A stretch of DNA of 7,339 bases, from the NCBI GenBank assembly GCA_015654825.1, contig JAATGE010000222.1:1-7339 (forward strand). The letters run 5' to 3'. This stretch comes from Rhodospirillales bacterium (GTDB taxonomy: Bacteria; Pseudomonadota; Alphaproteobacteria; Acetobacterales; Acetobacteraceae). Positions 1 to 7,339 of this stretch are shown in pieces. The notes below the pieces were generated by a model. That model searched no databases. It saw only the letters and a list, made by a program, of their open reading frames with translations, and was not told where the DNA came from. Within the stretch, counting starts at the first letter, position 1; every line of letters starts with the position of its first letter. The translations under genes were made by a program, and so were the position numbers.

Positions 1-1148
1 CGATGCACTTTCAGCGCGCCGTCCCACGACATCTTGCATTCAAAACGTCCCGGCAACACGACGCCGGCGCCGCCTGGCGCTTCCTTCGGCAGCGGCCTGA
101 TGACCTGCACGCACCCCGGCGGATGATGGCCCACGGCTTCGGCAAGCCAGTCCCAGGCTGCATCGTCGACATATTCGGCGTCGCGAAATTCCTTGGGAAT
201 GTGCGGCATATCGAAGGTGAACCGAAGCTGGATTTCGTCGGCCCGGCGTGCGCCGAGCAGATGTTCCACCAGCGCCGGTATTTCAGCCAGGTTGGATTTG
301 TACACCATGACGATGTAGCGCAGGAACGGCGGCGCCTGACCGACCGCGAAGGCGGCCATCAGCGCATCCCAGTTCGCCATGAAAATGCGGTGCCGCGCGC
401 CCTTGCGCATACGCTCGTAAATTGCCGGATCGAGCGATTCGATCGAGACGTTGACGGTGCCGAACCCGCCGTTGGCCAGCGCCATGAAATATTCCGGCGG
501 CATGCGCTTGGCGAAGTTGGAGGTGAAGAACACCCGTTTGCGCAGCGCGGCGGGCACCATGGCGAGGTAGTCGGAAAAGCGCGGATGCAAGGTCGGCTCA
601 TGCAGGCAGGACAGCCAGAAATTGGAATCCCGCGTGAACGGCATAAGCCGCATGGCCGCTTCGAACGTAGCGTCGTCCATAGTGTTCGTCGTGAAGGTGC
701 TGCTGTAGTCCCACACGCAGAACGGACAGCGCAGATTGCAATTATCCACGATGTCCATGGCGTTCAGCATGACCGGCCGATATTCGTCGGTACAGTGCGA
801 GACGCGGACCAACTGGCTGCCATCCGGCGCATGCACCCGCACCGCCGTCAGTTCATCCTCCGCCAGCGTGCGGGACAGGCGCGCGAAAAAACCGTGCAGC
901 CCCCGCCCCTGGTGCGACGGCCCGAACTTGAACTGATCGGCCACACCCTCGGCCAGCACCTCACCGGTCGGCAGCACCGCCTCGAAACGCGGTGCGCCGC
1001 TTGTCGGATCGGCTGCGTGTCGCGTCAGCCAGCCGGCAACGTGATAGCGGCTGACCTCGTCGACATAACCGTCGAACGCCGGAGCGGCCGGAAGGACGGG
1101 GGGTGCAGCGGGACGCTGCCACGCGCGGATGCGGCTGATGAGGCTCAT
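1..1148 (-). CDS. Radical SAM protein with N-terminal accessory domain (3' end missing)
   Basis: The gene runs off the left edge, so only the first 382 residues are visible. A radical SAM core is shown by the CxxxCxxC cluster motif CNLRCPFC at residues 137-144, which would hold a [4Fe-4S] cluster for reductive cleavage of SAM. It is followed by HEPTLHP (183-189) at the usual GGEP position, a TSNF strand (209-212) and SIESLDP (235-241). Cys371 in FECKMSWDG may open a SPASM-like or other C-terminal cysteine region, but the window ends there. Residues about 26-115 (DGYVDEVSRYHVAGW, then a VAD and an HGF motif) resemble, from memory, a small beta-rich domain common in alphaproteobacterial glycosyltransferases. 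The ATG at 1148 lies 9 bases after the queF stop, so the two are probably co-transcribed and perhaps translationally coupled; AGAGG further upstream is a weak ribosome site. It does not look like QueE. Substrate unknown; a cell-surface or glycan-related role is inference only. Confidence 0.85.
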   Translation of the reverse strand, partial: MSLISRIRAWQRPAAPPVLPAAPAFDGYVDEVSRYHVAGWLTRHAADPTSGAPRFEAVLPTGEVLAEGVADQFKFGPSHQGRGLHGFFARLSRTLAEDELTAVRVHAPDGSQLVRVSHCTDEYRPVMLNAMDIVDNCNLRCPFCVWDYSSTFTTNTMDDATFEAAMRLMPFTRDSNFWLSCLHEPTLHPRFSDYLAMVPAALRKRVFFTSNFAKRMPPEYFMALANGGFGTVNVSIESLDPAIYERMRKGARHRIFMANWDALMAAFAVGQAPPFLRYIVMVYKSNLAEIPALVEHLLGARRADEIQLRFTFDMPHIPKEFRDAEYVDDAAWDWLAEAVGHHPPGCVQVIRPLPKEAPGGAGVVLPGRFECKMSWDGALKVH

Positions 1149-1157
1149 GCGCCGGGC

Positions 1158-1610
1158 TTAGCCTCTGCCGCGATACGGCGGAACCCCCTGATCCGGCACC
1201 CACACGCCCTCAGGCGGCGCACCGGTCTGCCAGAACACGTCGATCGGCATGCCGCCGCGCGGATAGAAATAGGCGCCGATGCGCAGCCATGTCGGCGCCA
1301 GCAGCGCCACCAGCGCGCCGGCGATCTGCAGCGTGCAGGCCTCGTGGAACGCCCCGTGATTGCGGAAACTCGCAAGATAAAGTTTCAGCGATTTGCTTTC
1401 CACGATCCACGCATCCGGCACGTAGTCGATGACGATATGGGCGAAATCTGGCTGCCCCGTGATCGGGCACAGCGCGGTGAATTCCGGCGCCGTGAAGCGC
1501 ACCAGGTAGCGCTGCCCGGCGGCCGGCGCCGCCACCCGCTCCAGCAGCGCCTGCTCTGGGCTGCCGGGCATTTTCGTCGCCTGGCCGAGTTGGGTCAGTT
1601 CGCCCGTCAT
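1158..1610 (-). CDS. queF: NADPH-dependent 7-cyano-7-deazaguanine reductase (preQ0 reductase), QueF type I
   Basis: Reduces the nitrile of preQ0 to the aminomethyl group of preQ1 with two NADPH, in the cytoplasm; this step supplies the base that Tgt inserts into tRNA. Counting from the ATG at 1610 the protein has 150 residues, typical of the short single-domain (B. subtilis-like) class. Cys48 in [11 protein letters not shown] is the thioimide-forming nucleophile and Asp55 the proton donor, with the same spacing as Cys55/Asp62 of the B. subtilis enzyme. The QueF signature ESKSLKLY is at 71-78, followed by FRNHGAFHE (82-90). An in-frame ATG at 1637 would add nine residues, but the MTGELTQLG start fits the family better and has AAGGA about 11 bases upstream. 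The 83-base leader, shared with the divergent Uma2 gene, shows no preQ1 riboswitch core that I can recognise. It precedes the radical SAM gene by 9 bases. Confidence 0.96.
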   Translation of the reverse strand: MTGELTQLGQATKMPGSPEQALLERVAAPAAGQRYLVRFTAPEFTALCPITGQPDFAHIVIDYVPDAWIVESKSLKLYLASFRNHGAFHEACTLQIAGALVALLAPTWLRIGAYFYPRGGMPIDVFWQTGAPPEGVWVPDQGVPPYRGRG

Positions 1611-1649
1611 TCCGTATCCAGTCCTTCCAAGCCACAAACCCCAAAACGC

Positions 1650-1670
1650 AGCCGCGCTGCGCGCGCGGCT
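1650..1670. other. GC-rich hairpin between queF and the Uma2 gene
   Basis: AGCCGCG (1650-1656) and CGCGGCT (1664-1670) form a perfect 7-bp stem with a 7-base loop in the 83-base divergent gap. Read on the minus strand it is followed by GCGTTTTGGGG, so it has a faint terminator or attenuator look ahead of queF. The T run is only four bases and is interrupted, so a role is uncertain; chance in GC-rich DNA is possible. Confidence 0.25.
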
Positions 1671-1693
1671 TCGCGGTGTGCCATGTGTCTGCC

Positions 1694-2277
1694 ATGAGCA
1701 CCTCCGCCAGAGTGCCGCCGCGCATGTCGGTCCCGGACTTCCTCGCCTGGAACGCCCCGGCCGGCCATCGATGGCAGTTGATCGACGGCGAACCGAAGGC
1801 GATGGCGCCGGCTAATCGTACCCACGGTAGCTTGCAGACCCAGTTGGGCTGGCTGCTGACCAGCCATTTCCGCGCCACCGCCCTGCCCTGCGTCGCCGTC
1901 ACCGAACCCGGCATTGTTCCACGCGCGCTGGCGGCCAACAATGTCCGTATCCCGGATCTCGCAGTGACGTGCACCGGCTACGTAACAGAAGAGGCTACCC
2001 TCAGCGATCCTGTGCTGATCGTGGAAATCCTGTCCCCGAGCAACGAAGCCGAAACCTGGTCGAATATCTGGGCCTACTCCTCCATCCCCAGTGTGCGCGA
2101 AATTCTGATCCTGCATACCACCGCGATCAACGCCGACCTGCTGCGCCGCGACGCGGACGGCAACTGGCCGGAGGTTCCTCTCCGGTCGCGGAGGGCGACC
2201 TGGTGCTGGAAAGCGTCGCGCTGACGGTGCCGCTCCCGTCGATTTACCGCACCACGCGCCTTGCGCGCCCCACCTGA
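1694..2277 (+). pseudogene. Uma2-family (DUF820) putative PD-(D/E)xK nuclease, frameshifted near its 3' end
   Basis: The N-terminal part, MSVPDFLAW...WQLIDGEP (residues 11-34 from the ATG at 1694), and the VLIVEILSPSN block (107-117) are hallmarks of Uma2 proteins, a restriction-endonuclease-fold family of mostly unknown function. Asp88 (IPD) and Glu111 match the acidic pair; the downstream lysine expected of the fold is replaced in ETWSNIWAY, around Asn124, so activity is doubtful even without the frameshift. The frame open from 1694 stops at 2224 with an unrelated tail. The family-like ending (VAEGDLVLES, then PLPSIYRTTRLA) continues in the next frame to a TGA at 2275-2277. The switch lies between about 2171 and 2185 and fits loss of one base. 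The joined product would be about 194 residues, the usual family length. Alternatives are a sequencing error or rare ribosomal frameshifting. ATGs at 1676 and 1724 are other possible starts. It is convergent with tgt and divergent from queF. Confidence 0.8.
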
Positions 2278-2322
2278 GAAGCGCCGCCGCCCGGATCGGT
2301 CGCTGTTCGCCCGTCGGACTGA

Positions 2323-3597
<1,275 letters not shown>

Positions 3598-3601
3598 TAC
3601 T

Positions 3602-4645
3602 TCATGACGCCCCACTCAGCAGTGTTGCGTCACCATAAGAATAAAACCGATATCCGGCGGCGATCGCATGGGAATACGCCGCATGCATGCGCGCGGTGCC
3701 CGCGAACGCGCACACCAGCATGAACAGTGTGGAGCGCGGCAGGTGAAAATTGGTCAGCAGCATGTCCGCGCCGCGGACCTTCGTGCCGGGCATAATGAAA
3801 ATATCGGTTTCGCCGGCAAACGGGTGCAGCTCGCCCGTTTCGCCGGTCGCGCTTTCCAGCAGGCGGAGCGACGTTGTTCCAACCGCAACGATCCGGCCCC
3901 CGGCGCGGCGCGCCTGGTTGATCGCGTCGGCAGCGGCCGCGCCGATCTCGCCGCGCTCCGCGTGCAATTTGTGTCTTGATATATCATCGTCGCGCATCGG
4001 CAGGAACGTGCCGGCACCGACATGCAGTGTCACGTCCGCGCGCCCGATGCCGCGGGCTGCCAACCGATGTAGCAACGACGGCGTAAAATGCAAACCCGCC
4101 GTGGGCGCCGCCACCGCACCGTCGCGACGCGCGAACATGGTCTGGTAGTCCGCCGCGTCCTGCGCGGTCGGGCCGAGCGGGCGCGCTATGTAGGGCGGCA
4201 GCGCCAGCGCGCCGGCGGCTGCGAGGCGGTGCTGGAAATCGGTGCCGTCATGCGAAAACCGCAGCGCCACGCCGCCGCCATCCTCGAGCGCCGCGACCGA
4301 CGCGGAAAAATCGTCGGCACCCAGGAAACGCAGCTCATCGCCCACATGCAGCCGCCGCGCGTTGCGCGCCAGCGCGTGCCAGGTGCCGTCGGCGAGCGGC
4401 CGGTCGAGGGTAATGCCGACCCGCGCCGCGCCGCGCATCGCCATCAGTTGCGCTGCGATCACCCGCGTATCGTTCACCACGAGCAGATCACCCGGCCGCA
4501 GCAGATCGGGCAGGTCGCGCACCACCCGATCGGAAAAAATATCGCCCACCACGAGCAGGCGCGCGGCATCCCGCGGCACCGCCGGGCATTGGGCGATCCG
4601 CTCGGGCGGCAGCGAAAAGTCGAAATCGGCGGCTGAGAGCGTCAC
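3602..4645 (-). CDS. queA: S-adenosylmethionine:tRNA ribosyltransferase-isomerase
   Basis: Transfers and isomerises the ribosyl part of SAM onto preQ1 already in tRNA, giving epoxyqueuosine, the step after Tgt. The protein is 347 residues, full length for the family. Landmarks in order: FDFSLPPERIA (8-18); RPGDLLVVNDTRVI (50-63); the signature APTAGLHF (180-187) followed by LHVGAGTFLPM; VGTTSLRLLES; NFHLPRSTL (299-307); and the C-terminal YRFYSYGDA (332-340). The start is a GTG at 4645, supported by the family-like MTLSAADFDF beginning; no strong Shine-Dalgarno sequence precedes it. Upstream codons are in frame back to the stop of the VOC gene with no better start. The start codon lies inside a 20-bp tandem repeat that probably moved it away from the VOC stop codon. 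It is transcribed in the same direction as the VOC gene and tgt and is likely part of one operon with them. Confidence 0.97.
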   Translation of the reverse strand: MTLSAADFDFSLPPERIAQCPAVPRDAARLLVVGDIFSDRVVRDLPDLLRPGDLLVVNDTRVIAAQLMAMRGAARVGITLDRPLADGTWHALARNARRLHVGDELRFLGADDFSASVAALEDGGGVALRFSHDGTDFQHRLAAAGALALPPYIARPLGPTAQDAADYQTMFARRDGAVAAPTAGLHFTPSLLHRLAARGIGRADVTLHVGAGTFLPMRDDDISRHKLHAERGEIGAAAADAINQARRAGGRIVAVGTTSLRLLESATGETGELHPFAGETDIFIMPGTKVRGADMLLTNFHLPRSTLFMLVCAFAGTARMHAAYSHAIAAGYRFYSYGDATLLSGAS

Positions 4646-4690
4646 GAAAGAGCGGGCAGCGTCACGAAAGAGCGGGCAGCGTTACGAAAG
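4638..4690. repeat. 20-bp tandem repeat, about 2.6 copies, spanning the VOC stop and queA start
   Basis: Read on the minus strand the unit is CTTTCGTGACGCTGCCCGCT. Copy one (4690-4671) differs at one base and carries the VOC stop as TAA. Copy two (4670-4651) is exact. Copy three matches for 13 bases (4650-4638) and carries the queA GTG. The repeat accounts for the whole 36-base gap between the two genes. Confidence 0.95.
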
Positions 4691-5074
4691 ATAGGAGGAT
4701 ATCTCGATCAGGTTGCCATCCGGGTCGCGGCAATAGATGGATTGCATCTCGCCCAATGCGCCGAGCTTCTTGACCGGGCCGAGCTCGATCGTGACGCCGC
4801 AATCGTGCAGGTGCGCGGCAACGTCGAGCGGCCCGAGGGCGGTGACAAAACACAGATCGGCGGCACCCGGCGCCGAAGCGCGGCCGCTGACCCAGTTGTC
4901 GGCGTCGGCCGGCCGCACATTGATCTTCTGGCCGCCGAATTTCAGCGCACACCGCCGTTCGGGGCCGAAATCTTCCCGCTCCATGCCCAACACGCGCTGG
5001 TACCATGCCGCCGTCAGCTCGACGTCGCCGCAGGTCAGCACCAGATGATCCAGCCGATCGACCGTGAAACGCAT
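4682..5074 (-). CDS. VOC (glyoxalase/bleomycin-resistance fold) family protein
   Basis: A 130-residue single-domain protein with the paired beta-alpha-beta-beta-beta modules of the vicinal oxygen chelate superfamily. The first module opens with LDHLVLT (His10 as likely metal ligand), then YQRVLGMERE and ALKFGGQKINVR. The second opens with ADLCFVT (Asp73 where many relatives have His) and ends with YCRDPDGNLIEIS (Glu124 as likely ligand). The pattern recalls the uncharacterised STM3117-like VOC subgroup rather than true glyoxalase I, so the substrate is unknown. The ATG at 5074 has AGGG about 10 bases upstream. It is the gene just before queA in the same direction; the tandem repeat at its end suggests they once overlapped by four bases, which argues for co-expression but not necessarily for a queuosine function. 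Confidence 0.9.
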   Translation of the reverse strand: MRFTVDRLDHLVLTCGDVELTAAWYQRVLGMEREDFGPERRCALKFGGQKINVRPADADNWVSGRASAPGAADLCFVTALGPLDVAAHLHDCGVTIELGPVKKLGALGEMQSIYCRDPDGNLIEISSYLS

Positions 5075-5210
5075 GAATGTGGCCCTGAACGCAGTTGTGC
5101 GCTTCTAGGTTGCAGTTGGGTGGGCCGCAAGCAGGCCGCGGGCGGAGTTCACTCGTCGGCCGCCCCGCAGTAGCCGGCCCCGAAGCCATCCCGGACCGAA
5201 GACCGACCCG

Positions 5211-6209
5211 CTACTTTGCCAGCCAGGCCGCGAAACGCGCCTCCAGTTTTTCGCGATTGTCGGCCCAGAACGCCTCATCGAGGGCCAGCATCGCGCCCTG
5301 GTTCGCGATCGGGTTCTGCGCCCGCGCCGCGAGGGGCAGCAGGTCCGGCGCGTCCTTGGATGCCGGTCCCAGGAACGTCGTCTCGGCAAAGCTCGCCTGC
5401 CGCGCCGGGTCGCCGGCCACGATCAGCGCCAGCAGTGCGCCGCCAGCATGCGGTGCGTCCTTCGGCACCGCCCAGTGGCGCCACTCGCCCAAACTGCCGC
5501 GCCACTGCACGCCGACATGATGGTGGCCCGCCGCACCGGCCTGCTGCACTGCGTCGGCCGGCGCCGCGACGAACAGCACGCGCCCGCCGGTCAGCAGGGC
5601 CGCCGCCTGCGCCGGCTGGTCCCACCAGATGATGTAAGGTTTTAGCTGGTCCAACTTTCGAAACGCGCGATCCAGCCCGTCCGAGCTGCGCAGCGTGCGA
5701 TAGACGTCTCCAGCGGCGACCCCGTCTGCCAGCAGCGCGATTTCCAGGTTGAAGCGCGCGGAGCGCGGCAGCCCGCGACGACCGGGCCGCCGCGCCACAT
5801 CCCAGAAATCGGTCCATCCCGGTGCCGCGGCAGGTTCGTCGCCGTCCCATGCAAGGGCCGTCACGGCGAGGTACGCACCGATGCCGCAATCGCTGACGGC
5901 GGCGGGAACACTGCGCTCCTTGCCAAGCCGCGACCAGTCCAGCCGGGCGAAGAACTGCGCCCGGCAGCCGGCAGCAAGCTGCAGGCCGGACACCAGCGCC
6001 AGGTCCGGCACCGGCTGTTTCAGCCCGTCCAACCCCGCGCCGTCCCATGAAGTCGTGGCAAGCTGCGTAGCCGTCGCGTCGGCATAAGGTTTCAGCAATA
6101 ACCGGCGCAGCGGCTCCGCGGGCGCGCCCGGCGGGATGGCGACGGTCAACGGCTGCGGCGCCGGTCCCGCCGCCGCGAGCGCCAGGGCCAGCAGTGCGAG
6201 AACTCTCAT
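5211..6209 (-). CDS. Periplasmic ABC-transporter substrate-binding protein, polyamine (PotD/PotF)-like
   Basis: Predicted secreted solute-binding protein of 332 residues. A Sec signal peptide (MRVLALLALALAAAG, residues 1-15) begins at the ATG at 6209; an in-frame ATG at 6233 would add MVKAGAGR and cannot be excluded. The body carries features of the spermidine/putrescine-type family: DCGIGAYLAVTALAWD, WTDFWDVARRPGRRGLPR, LEIALLADGVAAGDVY, then DRAFRKLDQLKPYIIWW, and a late HWAVPKDAPH segment. The segment after LLTGGRVLFVAA is changed where polyamine binders usually have an SAYNGR-like ligand loop, so the ligand is uncertain. No permease or ATPase gene is present in the window, so it is an orphan here. 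It ends 136 bases before the VOC gene, with no convincing terminator between them, and is divergent from gltA. Confidence 0.85.
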   Translation of the reverse strand: MRVLALLALALAAAGPAPQPLTVAIPPGAPAEPLRRLLLKPYADATATQLATTSWDGAGLDGLKQPVPDLALVSGLQLAAGCRAQFFARLDWSRLGKERSVPAAVSDCGIGAYLAVTALAWDGDEPAAAPGWTDFWDVARRPGRRGLPRSARFNLEIALLADGVAAGDVYRTLRSSDGLDRAFRKLDQLKPYIIWWDQPAQAAALLTGGRVLFVAAPADAVQQAGAAGHHHVGVQWRGSLGEWRHWAVPKDAPHAGGALLALIVAGDPARQASFAETTFLGPASKDAPDLLPLAARAQNPIANQGAMLALDEAFWADNREKLEARFAAWLAK

Positions 6210-6366
6210 GCGCCCGGCCCCAGCCTTAACCATGCACCTTAATCATCTACCGGGTACAGACATTCTTGCCGCCGGGCGTCAAGCCGCCGCCCCCGCCCGC
6301 GCGCAGGCCTATGCTGCGGCTGCGAAGGTTGCGTCCCTTGTCATTCAGCCTTTATCGTACCGTCAT

Positions 6367-6392
6367 GCCGCCCGGGCGATCGCCCGCGCGGC
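6367..6392. promoter_or_regulatory. Near-perfect 26-base palindrome upstream of gltA
   Basis: A perfect 14-base palindrome, CGGGCGATCGCCCG (6373-6386), is flanked by GCCGC (6367-6371) and GCGGC (6388-6392), with one mismatched pair between them. It lies 75 bases before the gltA ATG. It could be an operator for a dimeric regulator or an mRNA hairpin with a GATC loop; no T run follows. Function is unproven. Confidence 0.3.
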
Positions 6393-6454
6393 TTTCCCGG
6401 CGTTCGGCCCGGACTAGCCGCCGAGCCCTCTCAAGCTGAAACCTCCACGAACAC

Positions 6455-6458
6455 AGGA
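6455..6458 (+). promoter_or_regulatory. Ribosome binding site of gltA
   Basis: AGGA lies 9 bases before the ATG at 6468. This spacing selects that ATG over the ATG at 6460, which would give only a three-codon frame and lies one base from the AGGA. Confidence 0.65.
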
Positions 6459-6467
6459 TATGCGCCC

Positions 6468-7339
6468 ATGAGCGGCAGCCCCACAGGGTCCCTTACCGTC
6501 AGCCTGGATGGATCGGAAAAAACCGCCAAACTGCCCCTGATCGCGGGCACCATTGGCCCTTCGGTCGCCGACATCCGAAAGCTCTACGCGGACCTGGGCG
6601 TGTTCACCTACGACCCCGGCTACGGCGGCACCGCCGCCTGCGACAGCAAGATCACCTACATCGACGGCGACGTCGGCGTGCTGCTGCATCGCGGCTACCC
6701 GATCGAGCAGCTGGCGGAAAAATCCACCTTCCTCGAGGTCGCCTATCTGCTGCTGAACGGCGAACTGCCGACCGCCGCCGAGAGCGACGAATTCAAGCGC
6801 GGTGTCATGCTGCACACCATGGTGCATGAACAATTGCGCCAGTTCTACAACGGTTTCCGCCGCGACGCCCATCCGATGGCGGTGATCTGTGGCGTGGTCG
6901 GCGCGCTTTCGGCCTTCTATCACGACAGCCTGGACGTCAATAACCCCGACCACCGACGCATCTCGGCGTTTCGCCTGATTGCGAAAGTGCCCACGATCGC
7001 CGCCTGGGCATTCAAATATTCGCTCGGCCAGCCGTTCATGTATCCGCGCAACGACCTCGGCTACGCGGAGAATTTTCTCTACATGATGAACGCGGTTCCC
7101 GCCGAGCCCTATTTTGTCAACCCGGTGCTGGCGCGCGCCATGGACCGTATCCTGATCCTGCACGCCGACCCCGAGCAGAAAGCGTCCACCAGTAACGTGC
7201 GCCTGACCGGTTCCACGGGCGCCAACCCGTTCGCCTGTATTGCCGCCGGCAATGCCAGCCTATGGGGCCCCGCGCACGGCGGAGCCAACGAGGCGGTGCT
7301 GAAAATGCTCGATGAAATCGGCCACGTCGACAAAATCCC
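6468..7339 (+). CDS. gltA: Citrate synthase, type II (3' end missing)
   Basis: Condenses acetyl-CoA with oxaloacetate to citrate, the entry step of the TCA cycle, in the cytoplasm. The first 290 residues are visible, about two thirds of the usual 430 or so; the gene runs off the right edge without a stop. The N-terminal beta-rich segment of the hexameric type II enzymes is present ([17 protein letters not shown], then [23 protein letters not shown]). Family motifs follow: [20 protein letters not shown], a [13 protein letters not shown] segment, [16 protein letters not shown] and the [12 protein letters not shown] block. His270 in [11 protein letters not shown] is the counterpart of catalytic His264 of E. 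coli GltA. The other two catalytic residues (His305 and Asp362 in E. coli) would lie beyond the window. It is divergent from the binding-protein gene and functionally unrelated to the queuosine genes. Confidence 0.97.
   Translation, partial: MSGSPTGSLTVSLDGSEKTAKLPLIAGTIGPSVADIRKLYADLGVFTYDPGYGGTAACDSKITYIDGDVGVLLHRGYPIEQLAEKSTFLEVAYLLLNGELPTAAESDEFKRGVMLHTMVHEQLRQFYNGFRRDAHPMAVICGVVGALSAFYHDSLDVNNPDHRRISAFRLIAKVPTIAAWAFKYSLGQPFMYPRNDLGYAENFLYMMNAVPAEPYFVNPVLARAMDRILILHADPEQKASTSNVRLTGSTGANPFACIAAGNASLWGPAHGGANEAVLKMLDEIGHVDKI

Larger units (their letters stand above)
6234..6467. other. Intergenic region between the binding-protein gene and gltA
   Basis: A 234-base divergent gap that must hold the gltA promoter and probably that of the binding-protein gene. 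I find no convincing sigma-70 hexamer pair; the only clear structure is the palindrome at 6367-6392 and the ribosome site ahead of gltA. A 61-codon open frame (6232-6417, plus strand) is present but has no ribosome site and looks like an alanine-rich chance frame. Confidence 0.5.

Noticed and set aside
1611..1693. Possible preQ1 riboswitch ahead of queF
   Set aside because: Expected from biology, but the leader lacks the short C-rich loop and A-rich tail that form the preQ1-I pseudoknot, and it is too short and GC-rich for other classes.
3..1697. 564-codon open frame on the plus strand
   Set aside because: It is antisense to the radical SAM protein and QueF, both of which show clear family motifs; the plus-strand product is Arg/His-rich and has no recognisable domain.
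5075..5210. Search for a terminator or small gene between the binding protein and the VOC gene
   Set aside because: Only imperfect GC-rich complementarity and no T run; open frames there are extensions or shadows of the neighbours.
6329..6358. Promoter-like TTGCGT ... TATCGT pair, and TTGTCA at 6338, upstream of gltA
   Set aside because: Matches to the sigma-70 consensus are poor or the spacing is wrong; not distinguishable from chance.
6232..6417. 61-codon plus-strand frame in the gltA leader ([10 protein letters not shown]...)
   Set aside because: No ribosome site, alanine-rich chance composition, and it begins across the divergent binding-protein start. It cannot be fully excluded as a leader peptide.
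6460..6471. Three-codon upstream frame (ATG CGC CCA TGA) whose stop overlaps the gltA ATG
   Set aside because: The AGGA site is only one base from this ATG, too close for initiation, and is well placed for the gltA ATG instead.
6414..7163. 249-codon minus-strand frame opposite gltA
   Set aside because: Antisense shadow of an unmistakable citrate synthase; its His/Val/Gly-rich product reflects complementary codon bias.

Overview
This is a high-GC, gene-dense chromosomal stretch from an alphaproteobacterium, most likely Acetobacteraceae (Rhodospirillales). The placement is inferred from protein style (type II citrate synthase, Uma2 paralogue, PotD-like binding protein) and from the hairpin-rich intergenic repeat; no rRNA or other marker is present to prove it. 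No tRNA, rRNA, CRISPR array, transposase or phage gene was seen.

Layout. On the minus strand, from right to left: an orphan periplasmic substrate-binding protein (5211-6209), a VOC/glyoxalase-fold protein (4682-5074), queA (3602-4645), tgt (2323-3441), queF (1158-1610) and a radical SAM protein cut off by the left edge (1-1148). On the plus strand lie a Uma2-family gene broken by a frameshift (1694-2277), sitting between tgt and queF, and the first 290 codons of citrate synthase gltA (6468 to the right edge), divergent from the binding-protein gene.

The core is a tRNA queuosine cluster. QueF reduces preQ0 to preQ1, Tgt exchanges preQ1 for guanine-34 in GUN-anticodon tRNAs, and QueA adds the cyclopentane-epoxide ring from SAM to give epoxyqueuosine. 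These are three consecutive steps. The preQ0-forming enzymes (FolE, QueD, QueE, QueC) and the final epoxyqueuosine reductase (QueG/QueH) are not in the window.

The main structural oddities lie between genes. A 152-bp compound inverted repeat with four internal hairpins fills the queA-tgt gap and reaches almost to the tgt start codon, leaving tgt without a recognisable Shine-Dalgarno sequence. A 20-bp tandem duplication at the VOC/queA junction appears to have turned an ancestral 4-base GTGA stop/start overlap into a 36-base gap. The frameshifted Uma2 gene, in opposite orientation, interrupts the queuosine run. The radical SAM protein carries an N-terminal domain of a kind usually seen on glycosyltransferases and starts 9 bases after queF. 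I see no convincing wholly new system; these observations are the parts worth checking.
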